From NCBI GenBank assembly GCA_008360975.2, contig CM039211.1, positions 74,443,663 through 74,507,662 on the forward strand: a DNA stretch of 64,000 nt, read 5' to 3'. The number at the start of each line of letters is the position of its first letter. Position 1 is the stretch's first letter. The translations under genes were made by a program, and so were the position numbers. Source of the stretch: Lichenostomus cassidix (Eukaryota > Chordata > Aves > Passeriformes > Meliphagidae). Under the pieces are notes generated by a model. It was not told the origin of the DNA and ran no database searches. It saw only the letters and a list, made by a program, of their open reading frames with translations. Below are positions 21,385-35,400 of this stretch, in pieces.

Positions 21385-23300
21385 GTGAGCAGACTGCATG
21401 ATGCTCCTCATGTGCATGGAGGAGAAAAGCTGGGCTTTTTGTGTGTTCAGGTTTGGTGAAAGCTAATCTTTGGTCACTTAAGCCAAAGGGTTCTGCCAGA
21501 ACTGCAGTTCAGTTCCTGCAGACACGGCCCATGTGCTCTGAGGCATGCAGTGCTCCTGGAGCTCTCCCCTGTGCTCCAGGTATCGCAGAGCTGCTGTCAG
21601 CTCAGCACAAAGAGCCCCAAGCGTTGGCTGATGACAGGCTGTTCCCTCAGGTGGCATTATCAGTGTCATTGCCCTGGTGTTCTGCTGAGATATCCCCCGC
21701 GTGGGCTCAGCCAGCCTCCCCCTGAGGGGGTGTGAGGCTGTTCCTCGGCAGCTCCTGCTCTGAGTGGGAGTTTTGGGGGGTGACAGGTTGTGAGCCTCGA
21801 GGGGTGGCATCGATGGGGTGCCCATTGTGCCGGGGGGAGGCACAGGGTGGGCTCTGAGCCACAGGGCTGGGCTGGGGAGATAATGGAGGCAGTTGCTGGG
21901 TGGGAGGAGTGGGTGCAGCTGCAAGATAGGCAGAAATCCTCCTGAACGAGGGGCTGCACACCAAACACAGATTACATGGTGAATGGAGCATCAGGAAGAG
22001 AAAACTGCTTCAGAGAAGTCATAAAGGGAAAGAATTTGGAACAGTTGAGTTTTGTACTTAGAACTGGAATTTCTTAAAATTGGAATTTTCAATATTTGCA
22101 CTATGAATAGTGCATAGGTTTTTCACAACCGGTATGGAATGATGAATTTGGAATGAAAACTCTTTTCTTCTTGAATTTGTTTGGTTCAATATTTGCCTTA
22201 CAGAAACACTGGGTGATTGTTTTAGCAATACTGATGCTTTCCCCAACCATTCTTTTGTATAACACTATTTGAAACCGATTGCTTTTTACAAGCACTGATA
22301 ATTTCCTGCCATCAAAGGGTTTTGGTGAAGCAGGAGGTCAACTCCCAGTGTGTTAGGAATGGAATTAATTGTCAGGTTACTAGTTAACAGCTGATGGTAA
22401 ATTATCGTGGTCTCCTGTTCCTCTTCCCTCAGTGAATTTCATGGTGCATCTTGTGGCACAGATTTTCCCAAGGAGCTGAGAGGGTGTCATATTAAAAGTT
22501 CTCTTTGCAATTTCCATCTGAATTCAGTAATTGGATTTTTACAAAATCTTAAAACAATTGTAGCTCTTTGTGCTGGGTGGAAAACCATAATTCCTTGCAG
22601 TTTTCCTCTGGTAATGTTATTTTGTTTTCATCTCTGTAGTTGTGTCTGACAGTGCATGGCAATCCAATGAAATGTTCATCTGGAGGAGACTGACAGCTCT
22701 TTCCCCCTCAATGTGAAAGTGCAGCCAAACTGAGACAAGGATAACTGTCTAGTGCAATGGCTTTTGCAAAGGCTGTTCATTAGTCAATCTGCATTAAAAA
22801 AATGTTGCCAAAGTTCTGTCCAGCTGGGGAAGTTACCACGCTTTTAAAATGTCTTACACCCTCCAAAATAGAGGGAAGACACACTGCTGCAGAGATTGAA
22901 GCTAACCTGCCTCATTTCATTGTTCTTGCAGCACAGGAATGGCAAATAGCAAGCCAGAGCACAAGAGAATTGCTTAAAAACAGAAATAGCCTATAAGATT
23001 GAAGCAGGCTGGTTGTTGCAGGTATTTCTCCAAACAGAGTTTGGGATTTGTGTCCCTGTGATGCCAGTTAAAGGAGCAGCCTACTGTTGTGCCAGTGTGA
23101 CTACCAAACCAGTTTTTCTAGCCCAGATTGCAATGTGCTGCCATTGAGTGCCATTGCATAGGTTAGGCTTACTGCATTAATATCTGATCCTGGTTTTTAA
23201 ATCATGCTTTCTTTTTTTGCAAGTATGTGTCAATTGACCACCTTTTAGAAAATGCCCATTTCAGAAGTAATTTTAAACTTCAGGTTTCTTTGATTTGCAG

Positions 23301-23485
23301 GTGCACCGAGCAAGAGCTGCGCTTCATTGACAGCTAGGATGACTTTTCCTGACCTGGAACCAGATACAAAGAGCAAAACTTGCCCAGAATTTGTTGTTGA
23401 CCTACATGAGTACATGGGAGACTTTCAGGGCAGAATGAGCAAAATGGGAAACATTTTGCACCATCCAAGAGTTCCCCTCGTGAGG
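23301..23485 (+). CDS. ALPK2: possible ALPK2 upstream coding exon
   Basis: Follows a good acceptor (TTTGATTTGCAG) and ends at a good donor (GTGAGG|GTGAGC). One frame is open from end to end (2 nt plus 61 codons) and leaves phase 0, which fits the next exon at 23581 across a 95-nt intron. It has an ATG at 23339 with A at -3, starting [20 protein letters not shown]. Similarity to mammalian ALPK2 is not evident, so coding status is inferred from splice and frame logic. Confidence 0.45.
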
Positions 23486-26400
23486 GTGAGCCCGTGTTGA
23501 TTTCACCAGGTTCTGACCCTTCAAAAATCATTGGTTTACTGCTGGAGAAGCTCAGCCAAGCAGTTCTGTGTCCACTTTAGAAATCCCTCAGACACTTGCC
23601 TAACACAGGAGACAACATGGATGTTGAAAGTGTAATTAAATCCCAGGGAAGTTTTCCCTGCCCAAGGGATTTGTCAGAGAATGGTGATGCCCTACTCCAT
23701 ATTAATGGTGTGGTTGGTGTCCCTGCTGGAGGAGCAGAGGAATACTGCAGCAAACAGATGCCTTCCCACCCCACCGATGTAACCACTTGTCACACAGGCA
23801 GCTGCTGCCTTGACACACAAGACTCTGGGTCTCCTCAGGCTCTGGCAGATGTCCAGCAGTGTGAAAAGGCTGGGCTGGGCAGACCTCTAACCACAGATTC
23901 CCTGCTTGGAGAGCAGGCAGATACTTCCACAGGAAATCCCAGTGATTTTGTGAAAGATGATCCTGAACATTCTGCTGCTGTTGTGGAGATTTGTGCAGAG
24001 CAAGTTCCAAGTGTAAGTGATGACTTTTCTGATGATGACCTGGAGTACTTTGAATGCTCCGATGTGCTCACAGTGCACGAAGAGGAAATCTGGAAAAACA
24101 AATTACAATTTTTATTGGAAAGCGATGATGAAGATGACTTAAAACTGGGTAAAGATTGTGATGGGTGTGCTTACTTCCTCCGTGAAAAGCCTTATGTGTT
24201 CCAAGTGTCAGATAACACTACGCCTATGGATACCCCCATTGGCCTCTGCGAGCATCAGTCAAGAATCAAGGGAGTCCACGTAAGGAGAGACCCCTCTGTG
24301 TGCAGCCAGTCAGCTCTGCAGACAGAGATGACTCTCACTGTTGGACAGCACCGAGAGAAAAGTACCATCTGGAAGGACAAAGACACGACTCAAGTGCCTG
24401 CTACCTCTGCAGCCATTGGAAATGAACATCCCACGAGTGAAGAAGAGACTGGTGGAAGTGGCCACCTGGCTGCAGCTGCCTCAAGGGACGAGCCAAAGCC
24501 CAGGGACACTGTCCCTGCCCAGGTAGACTGCCCTGCCAATGGCTTGGGTGCTGCTTGCACAGCTCAGGCTTTGGGGACAATGACAGAAGCCAGCACGGAC
24601 GGGGACGTGCTGGGGGAAAGCTCCCTGCTGCTGGAGGAGGAGAGAAGCAACGTGCCAGAGGGAAATGCACAGCAAGCTGTCTGTACCTTGACAGAAAGTT
24701 TAAGGAGGAATCTTTTCAAGCTGCTGAACCCCATAGAACTTTGCAGATATGTAAGTACCATAGGACAGTCTTTCCAGGCTGCAGCAGAGAGTAGGGAGCC
24801 CAGAGCTCCCTCTCCCAGGCAGGAGGGAGTCCTTTCAGCACAGATTCCTGAGGAGACAGAAGGGCTGCAGGTGCAGGCTGGTCTGTGTGCAACACAAGAG
24901 GCAGATGAAGACCTCTGGGAAGGGGAAAGAACTCGGGGCCTGTCTGAGCAAAACCAGGTGCCAGATGAGAACATCTCCCTCGGGGTGAGTAACCTGTTTG
25001 TCATGTAACACAACGAGCTGCTCTGCTGATTTCAGTGCCATTTCTTCCTGCTTGCCACAAAGCCGTGTAAAAATTGAAATTACTTTGAAAGGTACTATTT
25101 GTGTACTTCTGAATGACAGCTACGGCTGGAAGGGAGGGAAATCTGGGTTTGAAAAAGGCCCAAGGAAAGCCTTAGCTGTTCTAATTATAGAGTGAGCCTG
25201 ATAATGGTGAGAGGCACTAATGGGCCTCTGGACAGCTGGATGGGGAAATCTGATAGGGAGGCTACTGCACAGATCTTAGCAAAGTAATGCTGCTTTCAAC
25301 CCAGAAAATTTCTCAAATGCCTATTGTGAGTGGAGAGTGCTTTGATTGACTTTCTTTCCCATCTATACTTAACAAACAAAACTGTCCTCCACTGGAAACC
25401 TAAGCCAAATCAACAGGGTTTGCTCTGGATTTCTAGCAATGAGGGGAATTCACTGCAGAAAGTTCATGTTACAGAGGTGAATGGAGCGCTGGATTTGTAA
25501 AAATAAAACAATGAAAGAATTGGCTATTCCAGTTGAAATGTAGAAACCAATTAAAAGATAAAAACCCTGTGGTACTCTCCATGTACATGCATGTTTCATG
25601 CTGGTGGTAGAAAATCAGCTGGGGAAATCAATGCAGTTGTACAGACTGCTATGATGCTCCTCTAGTTATCCTAAATGGGAAAATTGGATCATCATTTTTA
25701 TTTCTCATAGTAAAGATTCGAGATATATAAATACAATTAAATAATGAATAATCTTATTATCACCAACTTTTCTGATTTGGAGGTGTGTAGCTAATTGCAT
25801 AGAAAAAAAACAATTTACCACAACACAAGCTTTTCCCAGTTGCACCTGCTTTTTAAAATGTGATTATTTGGGCACAAATGTCTCCCAGTTCTGGGTGCAG
25901 TGTCACACTGGAGTGACTTTAATCTCACCACTGGGGTGTCTTCAGCAGTCAAAAACCACTAAATTCTTCTGCCTGCAAAAGAATTTCTTGCAAAAGGATT
26001 TCAAAAAATCTCTGCTTTTATAGTACATAAAACTCCAATCCCCTTTGAGGAGCACATGATGTCCTTACAGTGGGGAATACCCCTCACCAGAATTAACCTC
26101 CTTGCTGTTTCCTGACAGGTTGTGTGGCAGTGGTTTGCCAGAGGCCTTGTTTTTTGTTGTTTATTTTCCTTCCCAAGTGCAGCCATCCAGTAAGCCAGCA
26201 GCTCCTGAGAGTTCTGCCTGTGTCATCCAAGAGAGGCAAGAAAGAGCCTGTTGCTGCACGTGGGTTTGTGTAAAAGTTCCTGTGAAAGTGTAAAAGGAGC
26301 AAGGCTTGCAGCAAACCCTGCAGCTGACTGCTTTGATGTGGAAGGGTGCTGTATTTTCCCTGTCCATGCAGGAATCAGGTCTGCTGAGGGGCACAGAGCA

Positions 26401-29400
26401 GCCACGGGATCCCAGCACTAGTGACCCAAGGATTTACACTTCCCCTCAGTGCCAAGTGTTCCAACTGGAACAACTTTTGCAGTAACTGCTGTGCTGGGAG
26501 ATTTCTTCTGTTAGATGGTCAAGGTGGGAGGCTCCTCACTCCTCTCATGGCCTCATGGCTTAGCCCCAGGTGAAACTCTTGGTTTTCCTGGTTCTTCAAA
26601 GCAGCTTCATCAATGATGGGCTCCAGAGGGCGACTGTGCCAGGTGTCTGATGTTACATTGTGTGCAGAGAGCCAAGAGGATTTGCAGAGTGTCACTGAGG
26701 AGCTGGGCTCTGTTAGCAGTCAGCCAGCTCCCTGTCCCTGTCCCTGTCCCTGCTCAGCATCCTGGTCCTGTCAGGGCACAGGGTGCCACTGTCACTCCTG
26801 TGACAGTGAACACCCTGTTCACGTAAAATTTGAGAGATCCTTGGTTTGAGCGTCCCAACACAAATGTCACTTTGAGATCATTTTAAACTTTGTTGTACAA
26901 AAAGGAGAGAAGCAGAACTGACACAGAAGTGCCAGGTGATTGGGCATCTGGCTGAGATGAGAGCCCAGCGTTCCCAGGGAATGGGAAATTTGAGTGGCAT
27001 TGCATGAAACAGGGAAAAGACACTAGCACTGCTGGAGAACAGTGCAAAGTAAGAGTGGTCCCAAATTTCTGAGGGAGCTGAGACCCAGAAGCAGTGATGG
27101 ACTTCTTGCCTGTATTCTAGGGATAGTTTGTTACACTCCATCTGTGCAAAGAGAGGATGTAAAAGCTGCATGGAGACTTTATTTACAGAGGAGAATCACC
27201 TTGCTAAACTATTTCTGCATAAAAACCAGTGAGAAACTGTGAGGTAAAATTAATCAACTGCTTTACAAATCCTTCTCTAAGGAACAACACTTTCAGGAGT
27301 GTTGATTTCAGTCCCTTGTATTAATAGTTACAGGTCAGAAACTTGACTATTGACAAATACTAAAAAATAACAGAACAAAAGTACATTTCAAGTCTTCAGG
27401 CCTATGTCAAAGCTGTAGTTCTGATTCTTAATTACATTTCTCTCTTTTTCTTCTTAGAAGCATCAAGGTGTTAATCTCAAAGGTGTTACCCAGGATTGTG
27501 AGAAGCTCAGTATGGAGCCCAGGACAGAAAAGGAATGCACCTTCAGGGCTTGTGGGAGTGCAGGAACCAGCCAGCTGACAGCAGAAATGCTCTCTGCTGA
27601 AAACACACCACAAGTGAGACATGCAGATTCACAGACCTCTTCTCAACGCTGTGCTCCATGTGAAAAGAAAGAAGCTTGTCACCAACAGGTATTCTCTGGA
27701 CAGGAAATTATGAGTAATGGCGAAAAATCAAAGAATGACATTTCCCCTTTTCCTCTGTGGGATGTGGACTCTGTTCCTGACAAACAGGAGTGCTTGTGTG
27801 CTGTTCTCTCTTCTGCAAGGCTGTGTGATGAGCCAGGGGAGGGAGACAAAGGGTCTGGGCTTGACATCCACGGCAGCAGTAACCCAGATATTCCCTGCAG
27901 CCTATCAGCTGAGGAGGCTGTGCCTGAAGCTAATCCCGAGTCAGTGCTGGAATCTGGAGAAGCTGGGTGCAAAGGAGATGCTGATGTATCTGCAGCACAT
28001 GACAAGCTGTGGAAACTTCTTCATGGAGGTGACTCAGACGATCAAGTCCCATCTGAAACCAGAGGCACCACAGGTTTAGAGATGAGGCTGACAGATGTCC
28101 AAGTCACAGCACTGAGCTCCATGCAGGGGACCTGTTCTGGTCATCCTCTGCCAATGGGTTTGATAGAAGGGCAGGAGCCCATCCCAGAGCCAGCTCATAG
28201 CCCCAGCACTGAGAAAGCAGGCTGCAGGGTTTCTGATATCCTCCTGCAGAGAGCTGGAGCCAGTGAGAGAGCACTGACAGGAAACATTTGTCTTGCACCA
28301 GTGGTGGGAACAGATGGTGTGTGTCTAGATTCTAGAGCTGTGAATGAAGGGGAAATGCCAGCCATTTGTGTTTCAGAAAACACTGTCCTCTCTAGTGCCC
28401 AGGAGTGCTTGGAGCCAAATCCAATGTCCACAGACAGGAATCTACTCACTGTGGCTTGGGAAGGGGAGCTTGCTGGTAATCATGCTTCCCAAACATGTGA
28501 AGCAGATTCTCCTCCAAGGTTACAAGAAGCTCAGAGTGGTAATTCAGGATGTCCCAAAGCAAACCCAGCTGACGTGTCAGATGTGTTGTGTGGGACAGCT
28601 GGACAGTTACTTCATACTGAAGAGAGCATATCCCTGATAAATGAGGCTGGACCTGGAGAAAGCTGTCATTTTAAGGACTGTTATCCAGTGAGAGGAGAAC
28701 TGGTTTATTTCCCTGAAGAGAAAGACATTTTCCCCAGTGAAAATACCAGTCAGTTTACACATTCAGAGCACTCTTCTGATAACATCATACAGAAAAGTTA
28801 TGAAGTGACTTTACAAGATAAAGGAAATAATTCAGACTTCAATGCACCAAACGACACTAATTCTGACAGCTACCATCTTTCAAATAATAATGGCTGTCAG
28901 GATTTTCAAGTTGTTTCTAATGCACAGAAATGCAGTTATATAATGCAATCACCTACTTTAATTGAGAGTCACGAAACCACAAGTAAAAATCTACCCCAAA
29001 ATACAGACCAAGTGACAGAAACAGCAAAGCAAGAAGGGGCAGTTCCTCCCCCTTCTGGGGACCCATTTTTAAGGGATTTTTCTCTAGAAGTGCCCAGCTG
29101 TGAAGCAGGAGGAGAACAGAGAGGGATTTGCAGAGCTGATGAGCACAGGGATGAAATTTTCTGTGACCCAGCAGCTAGTCAGGTTTCAGCGAGTCAGGCT
29201 GCAGCTTCCCCTCACAGTACAGCAGAACAACATTTATTTTTTGTTGACAGCACCTTCCACTCTCATGAGGAGTTAAAGATAGATTCTTCCCAAAATCTCA
29301 CCTCTGGAAGTGTCACATCAGGCAGTGCCCCACTGCCCAGGGAGGCTCCAAGTGAGGAGCACAGCCCAGCAGGAGGGGAGGATGGAGGTGCTGGGGATCA

Positions 29401-32400
29401 GCTGCACTCCCAGCAGCTGCCTGGGAACAGAACTCTGCCCTTCCTCACATCTGTAAGCCACTCAGAGGGCCTTCCCAGTGAGCCTGCAGGGATGTGTCCT
29501 GGCACAGGAAACGAGGGAAAAGCTGGATCCACACAGACTGGGGTCAAAGAAAATGGGAATTTAACTACACTGGGAACTTCCTGCAAAGCATGGCAGGGTC
29601 TGTTCCAGAGGCTGCCTGGAGAAACCAAAGGGGAAGCAGCCTTGTGTGAAAATGAGCATGAGATTCCAAGAGCTAGTGAATGTAACCCAGATGAAGCTGA
29701 AACAAAGGCTGCTTTGCACACTTCAGCTGGCTGCCAGGCTGGGAAACACATCATGAACATTAGCACAGAGCAATCCCGTCCTGACTTGATCCCTTCCAGC
29801 AAGATAACTGAGGCTGAGAATTCTATTAAGTCCACTGAGGATGCTAAAGAGGAGCAAGTCAGGAGAGCAGAGACTGTAGTAAGTGGTTTAGTTAATTCAC
29901 CACCAGTTGATTCAGGGAACAACCAGAGTTTTCAAGAGCAACCACCCTGCAGAAGAACTCAGCCATTCTCGTTGGCGTGGACCACACCTGAGCCATTCCC
30001 AGTCAGCACAGAAAGTCCAACAAGCCAGGAAGGATCAAAATCCTGCCAGACACAGCTGGCTGCTGCAGAGCCTGAGCCCATCAAATGGAAAGAGGACACA
30101 GCAAAGACTGGCCATTTAGCTGCTGGAGCTAAGAAGAAATTACCACCAGCAACTCTGTCCAAAAAACCCAGACTGGAGGAGAGAGGAAGCGTCAGCAAGG
30201 ATTCCAGCTGCGTGAAAAAGTCTGGGAAGAGCGAGGGAGGAGTGATTCATAAAGAGGACAGAAAAGAGCCAAGGAAACTCATTTTGAAAAAGGATAGCAA
30301 AGGTAAGAGGAAACTGATTTTCTTTCCCGTCTTTTCCCGCCATTCTGACTACAGCACAGAATTTGGGCTCTTGGAATGCACTGCAAGCTGCCTTCAGTCT
30401 GACTCAGTCAGCTAAAGGTGTCCCACCCTTGCAGCTTTATTCCCACATTTGTGCACTCAGTAATGAGCACTGTGCCCATGCCACAGAGCTAATCCCTTTT
30501 CCCACCTGGCAAGTGCATTCAGTTTATGAACCTTGTCACCTATTGGAAATAGTCACTGCCTCATTGGTCACTATTTGAAATAGTCACTGTCACTCTTGGA
30601 GTAACTTCTCTAGAAGGTTGCTAACAGGTAAAACACTGTAGCAGGACTGCGACAGCTGGGCGGGTTAGGGATTTGCTGTTTCTATAGATAGTTTGCAAGG
30701 ACTGAGGTCTTAGTTTTACTTTTTGACATGACATTTCATGTTCCCATCGTGAAATGATTTAATAGGTCAGAGCAAGACTGAGCAGTGATTAAAAGTAAGC
30801 TGCAGAGCTGTCATGCTTTTCAGACACTCTAATTCCAGTGCGGTGTTGCGAGACTTCTACTTTTCCAATCACATTTAATAAAACCCCAAACTTTTCTCTG
30901 TTTAAAGATGTGTCCTTTGCCAGGGAGCCAAATGTCTGGGAGGAGAGACATGTTTGTTCAAAGCAGAGCAAACAAACTGCAGGGACTGTGCAGTGCCTGA
31001 CCTGTTTCCATTGCTCGAGGCTATGCTTGAACAGCCTTTTGAACATTCAGGCTGATCAGATAACACTGAATTTTCTTGGTGTGTTTCTGCCCTGCTTCAG
31101 TCTCAACTGAAGTATATCTGTGCTCTAGAGCACTGCTGTGTCCCTGGGAAGGCAGGTTTGGTTGCTGTGGGAAATCCTCAGTGTTCCTTTGCATTTTTTC
31201 AGCTGCAGGAGGGAAGGCTGTGGCCAGGGCAGGGAAGCTGGAGCCCTTGGCTCTGTTTCTAGAGCTGCCATGTCCTGTCTGCAGCACTTTAGCCCTGATA
31301 CAGCAAGGCTAGCACAGCCCAGGACTTCAGGGACTGCCATTCCAGTGGGGAAACCTGGGCTGGATTGGCCTGGCATTGGGACTGGGGGAAACCACAGCAG
31401 TGAATTATTGCAGTGATATTACTGGAGTGTTCAATGAGTGTTCCTGCAGGAATGGGATCCCTGTGGGACACGTGCCATGCCAGCTCATTCAGAGTGCAGC
31501 AGCTCAGACTTCACACGCTGGAAAACAGATCATCTTGCATTTTGCATCTCTTACATTGAGCGGGGATGTGTCACTTGAGGCAGGATGGTGTCAGCATCAT
31601 AAAACCTTTCTCTACATCACTTCCCTTTCTTCCCAAGTCCCCTGCATCCCCCTGCTCTCACCATGCCCGTGAGCAAAGACACCAGAACGTTCTGTGAGGC
31701 AGTGGAAAGTCCTTTCAGAGCTCCAGGCTGGCAGGACCTCCTGGGGCTTTCTCCTAAAGGCTGTGATCAGCTAGAAAAACCTACTCGTGATGAGTATCGA
31801 GACATAAGAAGTAATAATTGCTTCACAGGACTGTCAGTGTTCATGTTCTTAAAATGAAATGTTAAAATGCCAAAACAGTCTGATTGTCTTCACATCCTAA
31901 ACTGTGATTTGTCTGCTTCAAGCTCCCAGGCTGCTGAAGAAGATCCAAGCGGAGCTGTTCCCTGACTGCTCTGGGGATATGAAGCTGTGCTGTCAGTTTG
32001 GTGACATTCATGGTGACTCCACCATCACATGGACTAAAGATTCCAAGGTGCTGGCTCAGCTGCAGAGGAGGTAGGTGAATATTTCTGAAGGACTGGGGGT
32101 TTTGGGATAACTTTGCTATTCATACAAAGCAGATCTTCCCGCAGTGCATTGATGTTGGTCACAGCTGGTGTTCTGTCACCTCTCAGTCTGCTCACAGCCA
32201 AATTTCAATAAAATACCACATGAAGTTTGAACCTCATTTAACCTGGAGAAGGGTGGAAATAAAAGTCTCTTAAAGCCATTAGCAGGATCCTTTTTTTTCT
32301 TAAAATTCCATTTCAGTGAGATGAATTATTTTCCTGGTAGCAGCAATGACATTCTGGTCTTAAAAACTGTTTATAATGTTTCAAAAATGCAAAGCTAACA

Positions 32401-35400
32401 TAACCCAAAGAAAAAAAAAAAAGAAAGATACTTCCATCAGGATGCATACTTCTGAGAAGAGGATAAATTTTGTTGGAAGGATTCTTCTTAGATGTTCTTT
32501 TAAGTGGAGAGAGAAAAGTTGCCTGAATTGGTTAAACTTTCCTTGTCATTCTGATTCTTCTTGTTTAACTCTTCTGATTTTGATTGTTGTATTGCAATAT
32601 CCATTGTGGTATTAATAGATATCATTATCTGCTAAATAATTCTGTATTTTAACAAACAAACAGTGCAGAGAGATCTATTTTATCAGTTTTCCCAGTGATA
32701 ACAAGTAAAATACGTGACAGCACAAAATATTTTTTTCCAGTGCCCAGGATGATTCTCCTGTCTGTCTGACAATAGCTAAAGCCACTTCCAATGACCAAGG
32801 AATGTATTATTGCTGCTTGAGTAACATGTATGGCAAGGTGACTGCTGAGTTCCATCTGACTGCTGCAGGTAAGCCTCAACTCACAGTTTAGATTCATAAT
32901 AATGACAGTTTCCATTCAGAGGGTTTTGCCACCAAACTGATTTCTTTGTTTCCTCACAGTCCTGGAACGTCTCTCAAGTTGTCAGAGTTATGAAGGTAAC
33001 TATAAAGGGAAGCAGCACTGCATGGCATCACACAGGGACACACATGCACACCGAGCCCTGGGATTGCTGTGGCACAAACACACACTCCTGGCAGGTCACC
33101 TGCTGTGTAACTGTACTCCAGCACAAAGCCAGACATGAATGCTTTCCCTGTCAGCTAGCTGGTGTTCAGTGACACCCACCATGTGGCCTGTGCTGCACCT
33201 AAAGATAGTGCCTTGCCACTGGGATTGTCATTCCTCAGCAGCCTGCAGACATGCAGCAGTTGGCATCGTGCCTTTACTCTATTTTCCCTGAAGAATTGAA
33301 TTAGACATTTCACTCCTTGGGCAAATAAAGACAGGACTTTTGATGTCACAGCACTGTTGATCAGAGAATTTTCGGTGGAATGAATGGGTGTTCTCATTCT
33401 GGCCTTACCTGGGCAGTGTTTCCTCTGTGCTTCAGAGAGAGGCAGCATTGTACACAGTGTAAACCAGAGGTAACTGCAAAGGGCAGATGGAAAGCCTTCC
33501 TTGTTGGGTAGTTCTGTTCTCCTATTTATCTTCACTGATGGGCCTTGAAATGTTATTATTAGACACAATTGAAGTGCAGTTGGAATTTTTTCGTTTCCCT
33601 CAATTTTGAATTTTTTCGTTTGGATTCCAGTGATCCTTTAAAGGGTTGAAATCCAGAATTTTCCTCTATTACACAGACTTGTTTTCTGTGCTCTCTCTTC
33701 TTGCCTTGTGATCCTGAGCTGCCACCTTTGCCCATGCTGGCTTTAGATCATCCAGGCAAGCAGCTGCCTCTCAAGGAGCAGGGCCATAGCCCTCAGGAAC
33801 AAAACTCAGGCTGCCACTGAGCATTTTTCCTCCTTTCTGGCGACCTGCTCCCCCCCTACCCACACCTGCAGAGATTCCCCTCGTCTCTTAGGTGTGGAAG
33901 AAATCGAGTTCATGCAGCTGCTGTTCAGAGAAGACCCTCTCAGCTCCAGCTACCTGGGCGGGACGCTGCACGGAGCCATAACGACGGAGGGGCTGCACTT
34001 CGGGGAGGGGATGCACCGCCGAGCCTTCCGCAGCCGCGTGCTGCAGGGCCTGGCGCCCACCTTCTCCCCGGGGCACCCCTGCGTGCTCAAGGTGCACAGC
34101 GCCCTCACCCACGGCACCAAGAGCCGGGAGGAGCTGCTGCAGAGGAACTACAGCCTGGCGCTGCAGGTGAGCTGCTGCTGGCCTTCGGAGGCTGGAGCTG
34201 TGGGCTCAGACGGGTTCAGACAGATGATCTGGTGAATGTTCTGAGCAATATTCCCACAGGTGTGTCTGTTGTGATGCAGGAATGCCATGTCCAGAATACT
34301 GCCAGAGAGTATGCAAAGTTATATGCAGCTGAAGCTGAGCCCTTGGAAGGCTTTGGAGAAGTACCAGAGTGAGTATAGATATATATATTTTATATACCTA
34401 TATTCTTATATATACTGTGCCATGGCAGCCCACTGACTGCCACGACTAAAGAAGAAAGAGGAAACCTATTACAGTTCTCCCAGCTTGGTTTAGACTTGGT
34501 AACTGTTCCTAAAAATCCACTGGCCACTTTTGTCTGTTTCTTCCTCCCTCCCTGCAAGAATCGTCAGGATTTTATCAGTTTCTATCCCTTGATTTCAGAA
34601 TCATTCCGATTTTCCTTATTCATCGCCCTGCTAATAACATCCCCTATGCCACAGTGGAGGAGGAGCTGGTTGGGGAGTTTGTGAAGTACTCTGTCAAGGA
34701 TGGCAAGGAGGTGAATTTCCTGAGGAGAGACTCGGAGGCTGGCCAGAAGTGTTGCACCTTTCAGCACTGGGTGTACGAGAAGACCAATGGCAACTTGCTT
34801 GTCACTGATCTGCAAGGTGAGTTGTCTGAGGTGTCTCACCACCCAAAAATTAATGCAATGGCTGATGAGTGAAAGACTTCAGGGGTTCATGGCACCCTAG
34901 TCCTTCCCTTTTTCTTGGATTTGAACACTCAATCACTCAGCAGTGGAATGCTCTGCACTGAGGCCCTGGCTAGTTTTGAAGAAAAAGAACAGTGAAGAAA
35001 CACCCTTGTGGTTGCTAAATGCCACCTCAGCTCCCATTGCTGTGACTCCTTTCAGTCCTGCAGTGTAGCTGGGACAGGGGAAGACAGACTCTCCCTGAAG
35101 GAAAACAGAAAAAGCTGCAATCTTAGGAAACATCCTATATTTGTTGACATGAGAAGGCAGGAAAATTAGCAACAAGGCATCTAAACAAGACCCCTGAAGT
35201 AGTTTAACAGGAGAAGAAAGAACAAAATCCTAGCCCAGGAAACAAGCTGGGCTCTGTTGGTCACCCTGGCAGCTTTAAAAAGTGATATTAGCCTGACTTC
35301 TCAAACCTGCTGATGGCACAGAGAACACCCTGTTCTTAACTAGAGTGCTTGAAAATGCTTTGAAAGAAGGTGACAAATAATTATAACCAAAAAGATGACT

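Larger units (their letters stand above)
17611..23300. other. intergenic region between MALT1 and ALPK2
   Basis: No protein domain was recognised. ALPK2 5' non-coding exons should lie here. A possible donor is CGAGG|GTAAGT near 19173, preceded by a CpG-containing stretch at about 19020-19170. I searched for the Trp-Tyr-Lys type motif of the mammalian ALPK2 N-terminal Ig domain and did not find it. An isolated exon-like segment at 21299-21384 is listed separately. Confidence 0.5.

Noticed and set aside
30303..30415. Continuation of the ALPK2 giant exon frame to 30415
   Set aside because: A strong donor at 30302 joins in phase to the Ig exon at 31923, restoring family homology; the extension shows none.
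33888..34112. Minus-strand frame antisense to the ALPK2 kinase exon
   Set aside because: Shadow of a GC-rich coding exon; no independent homology.
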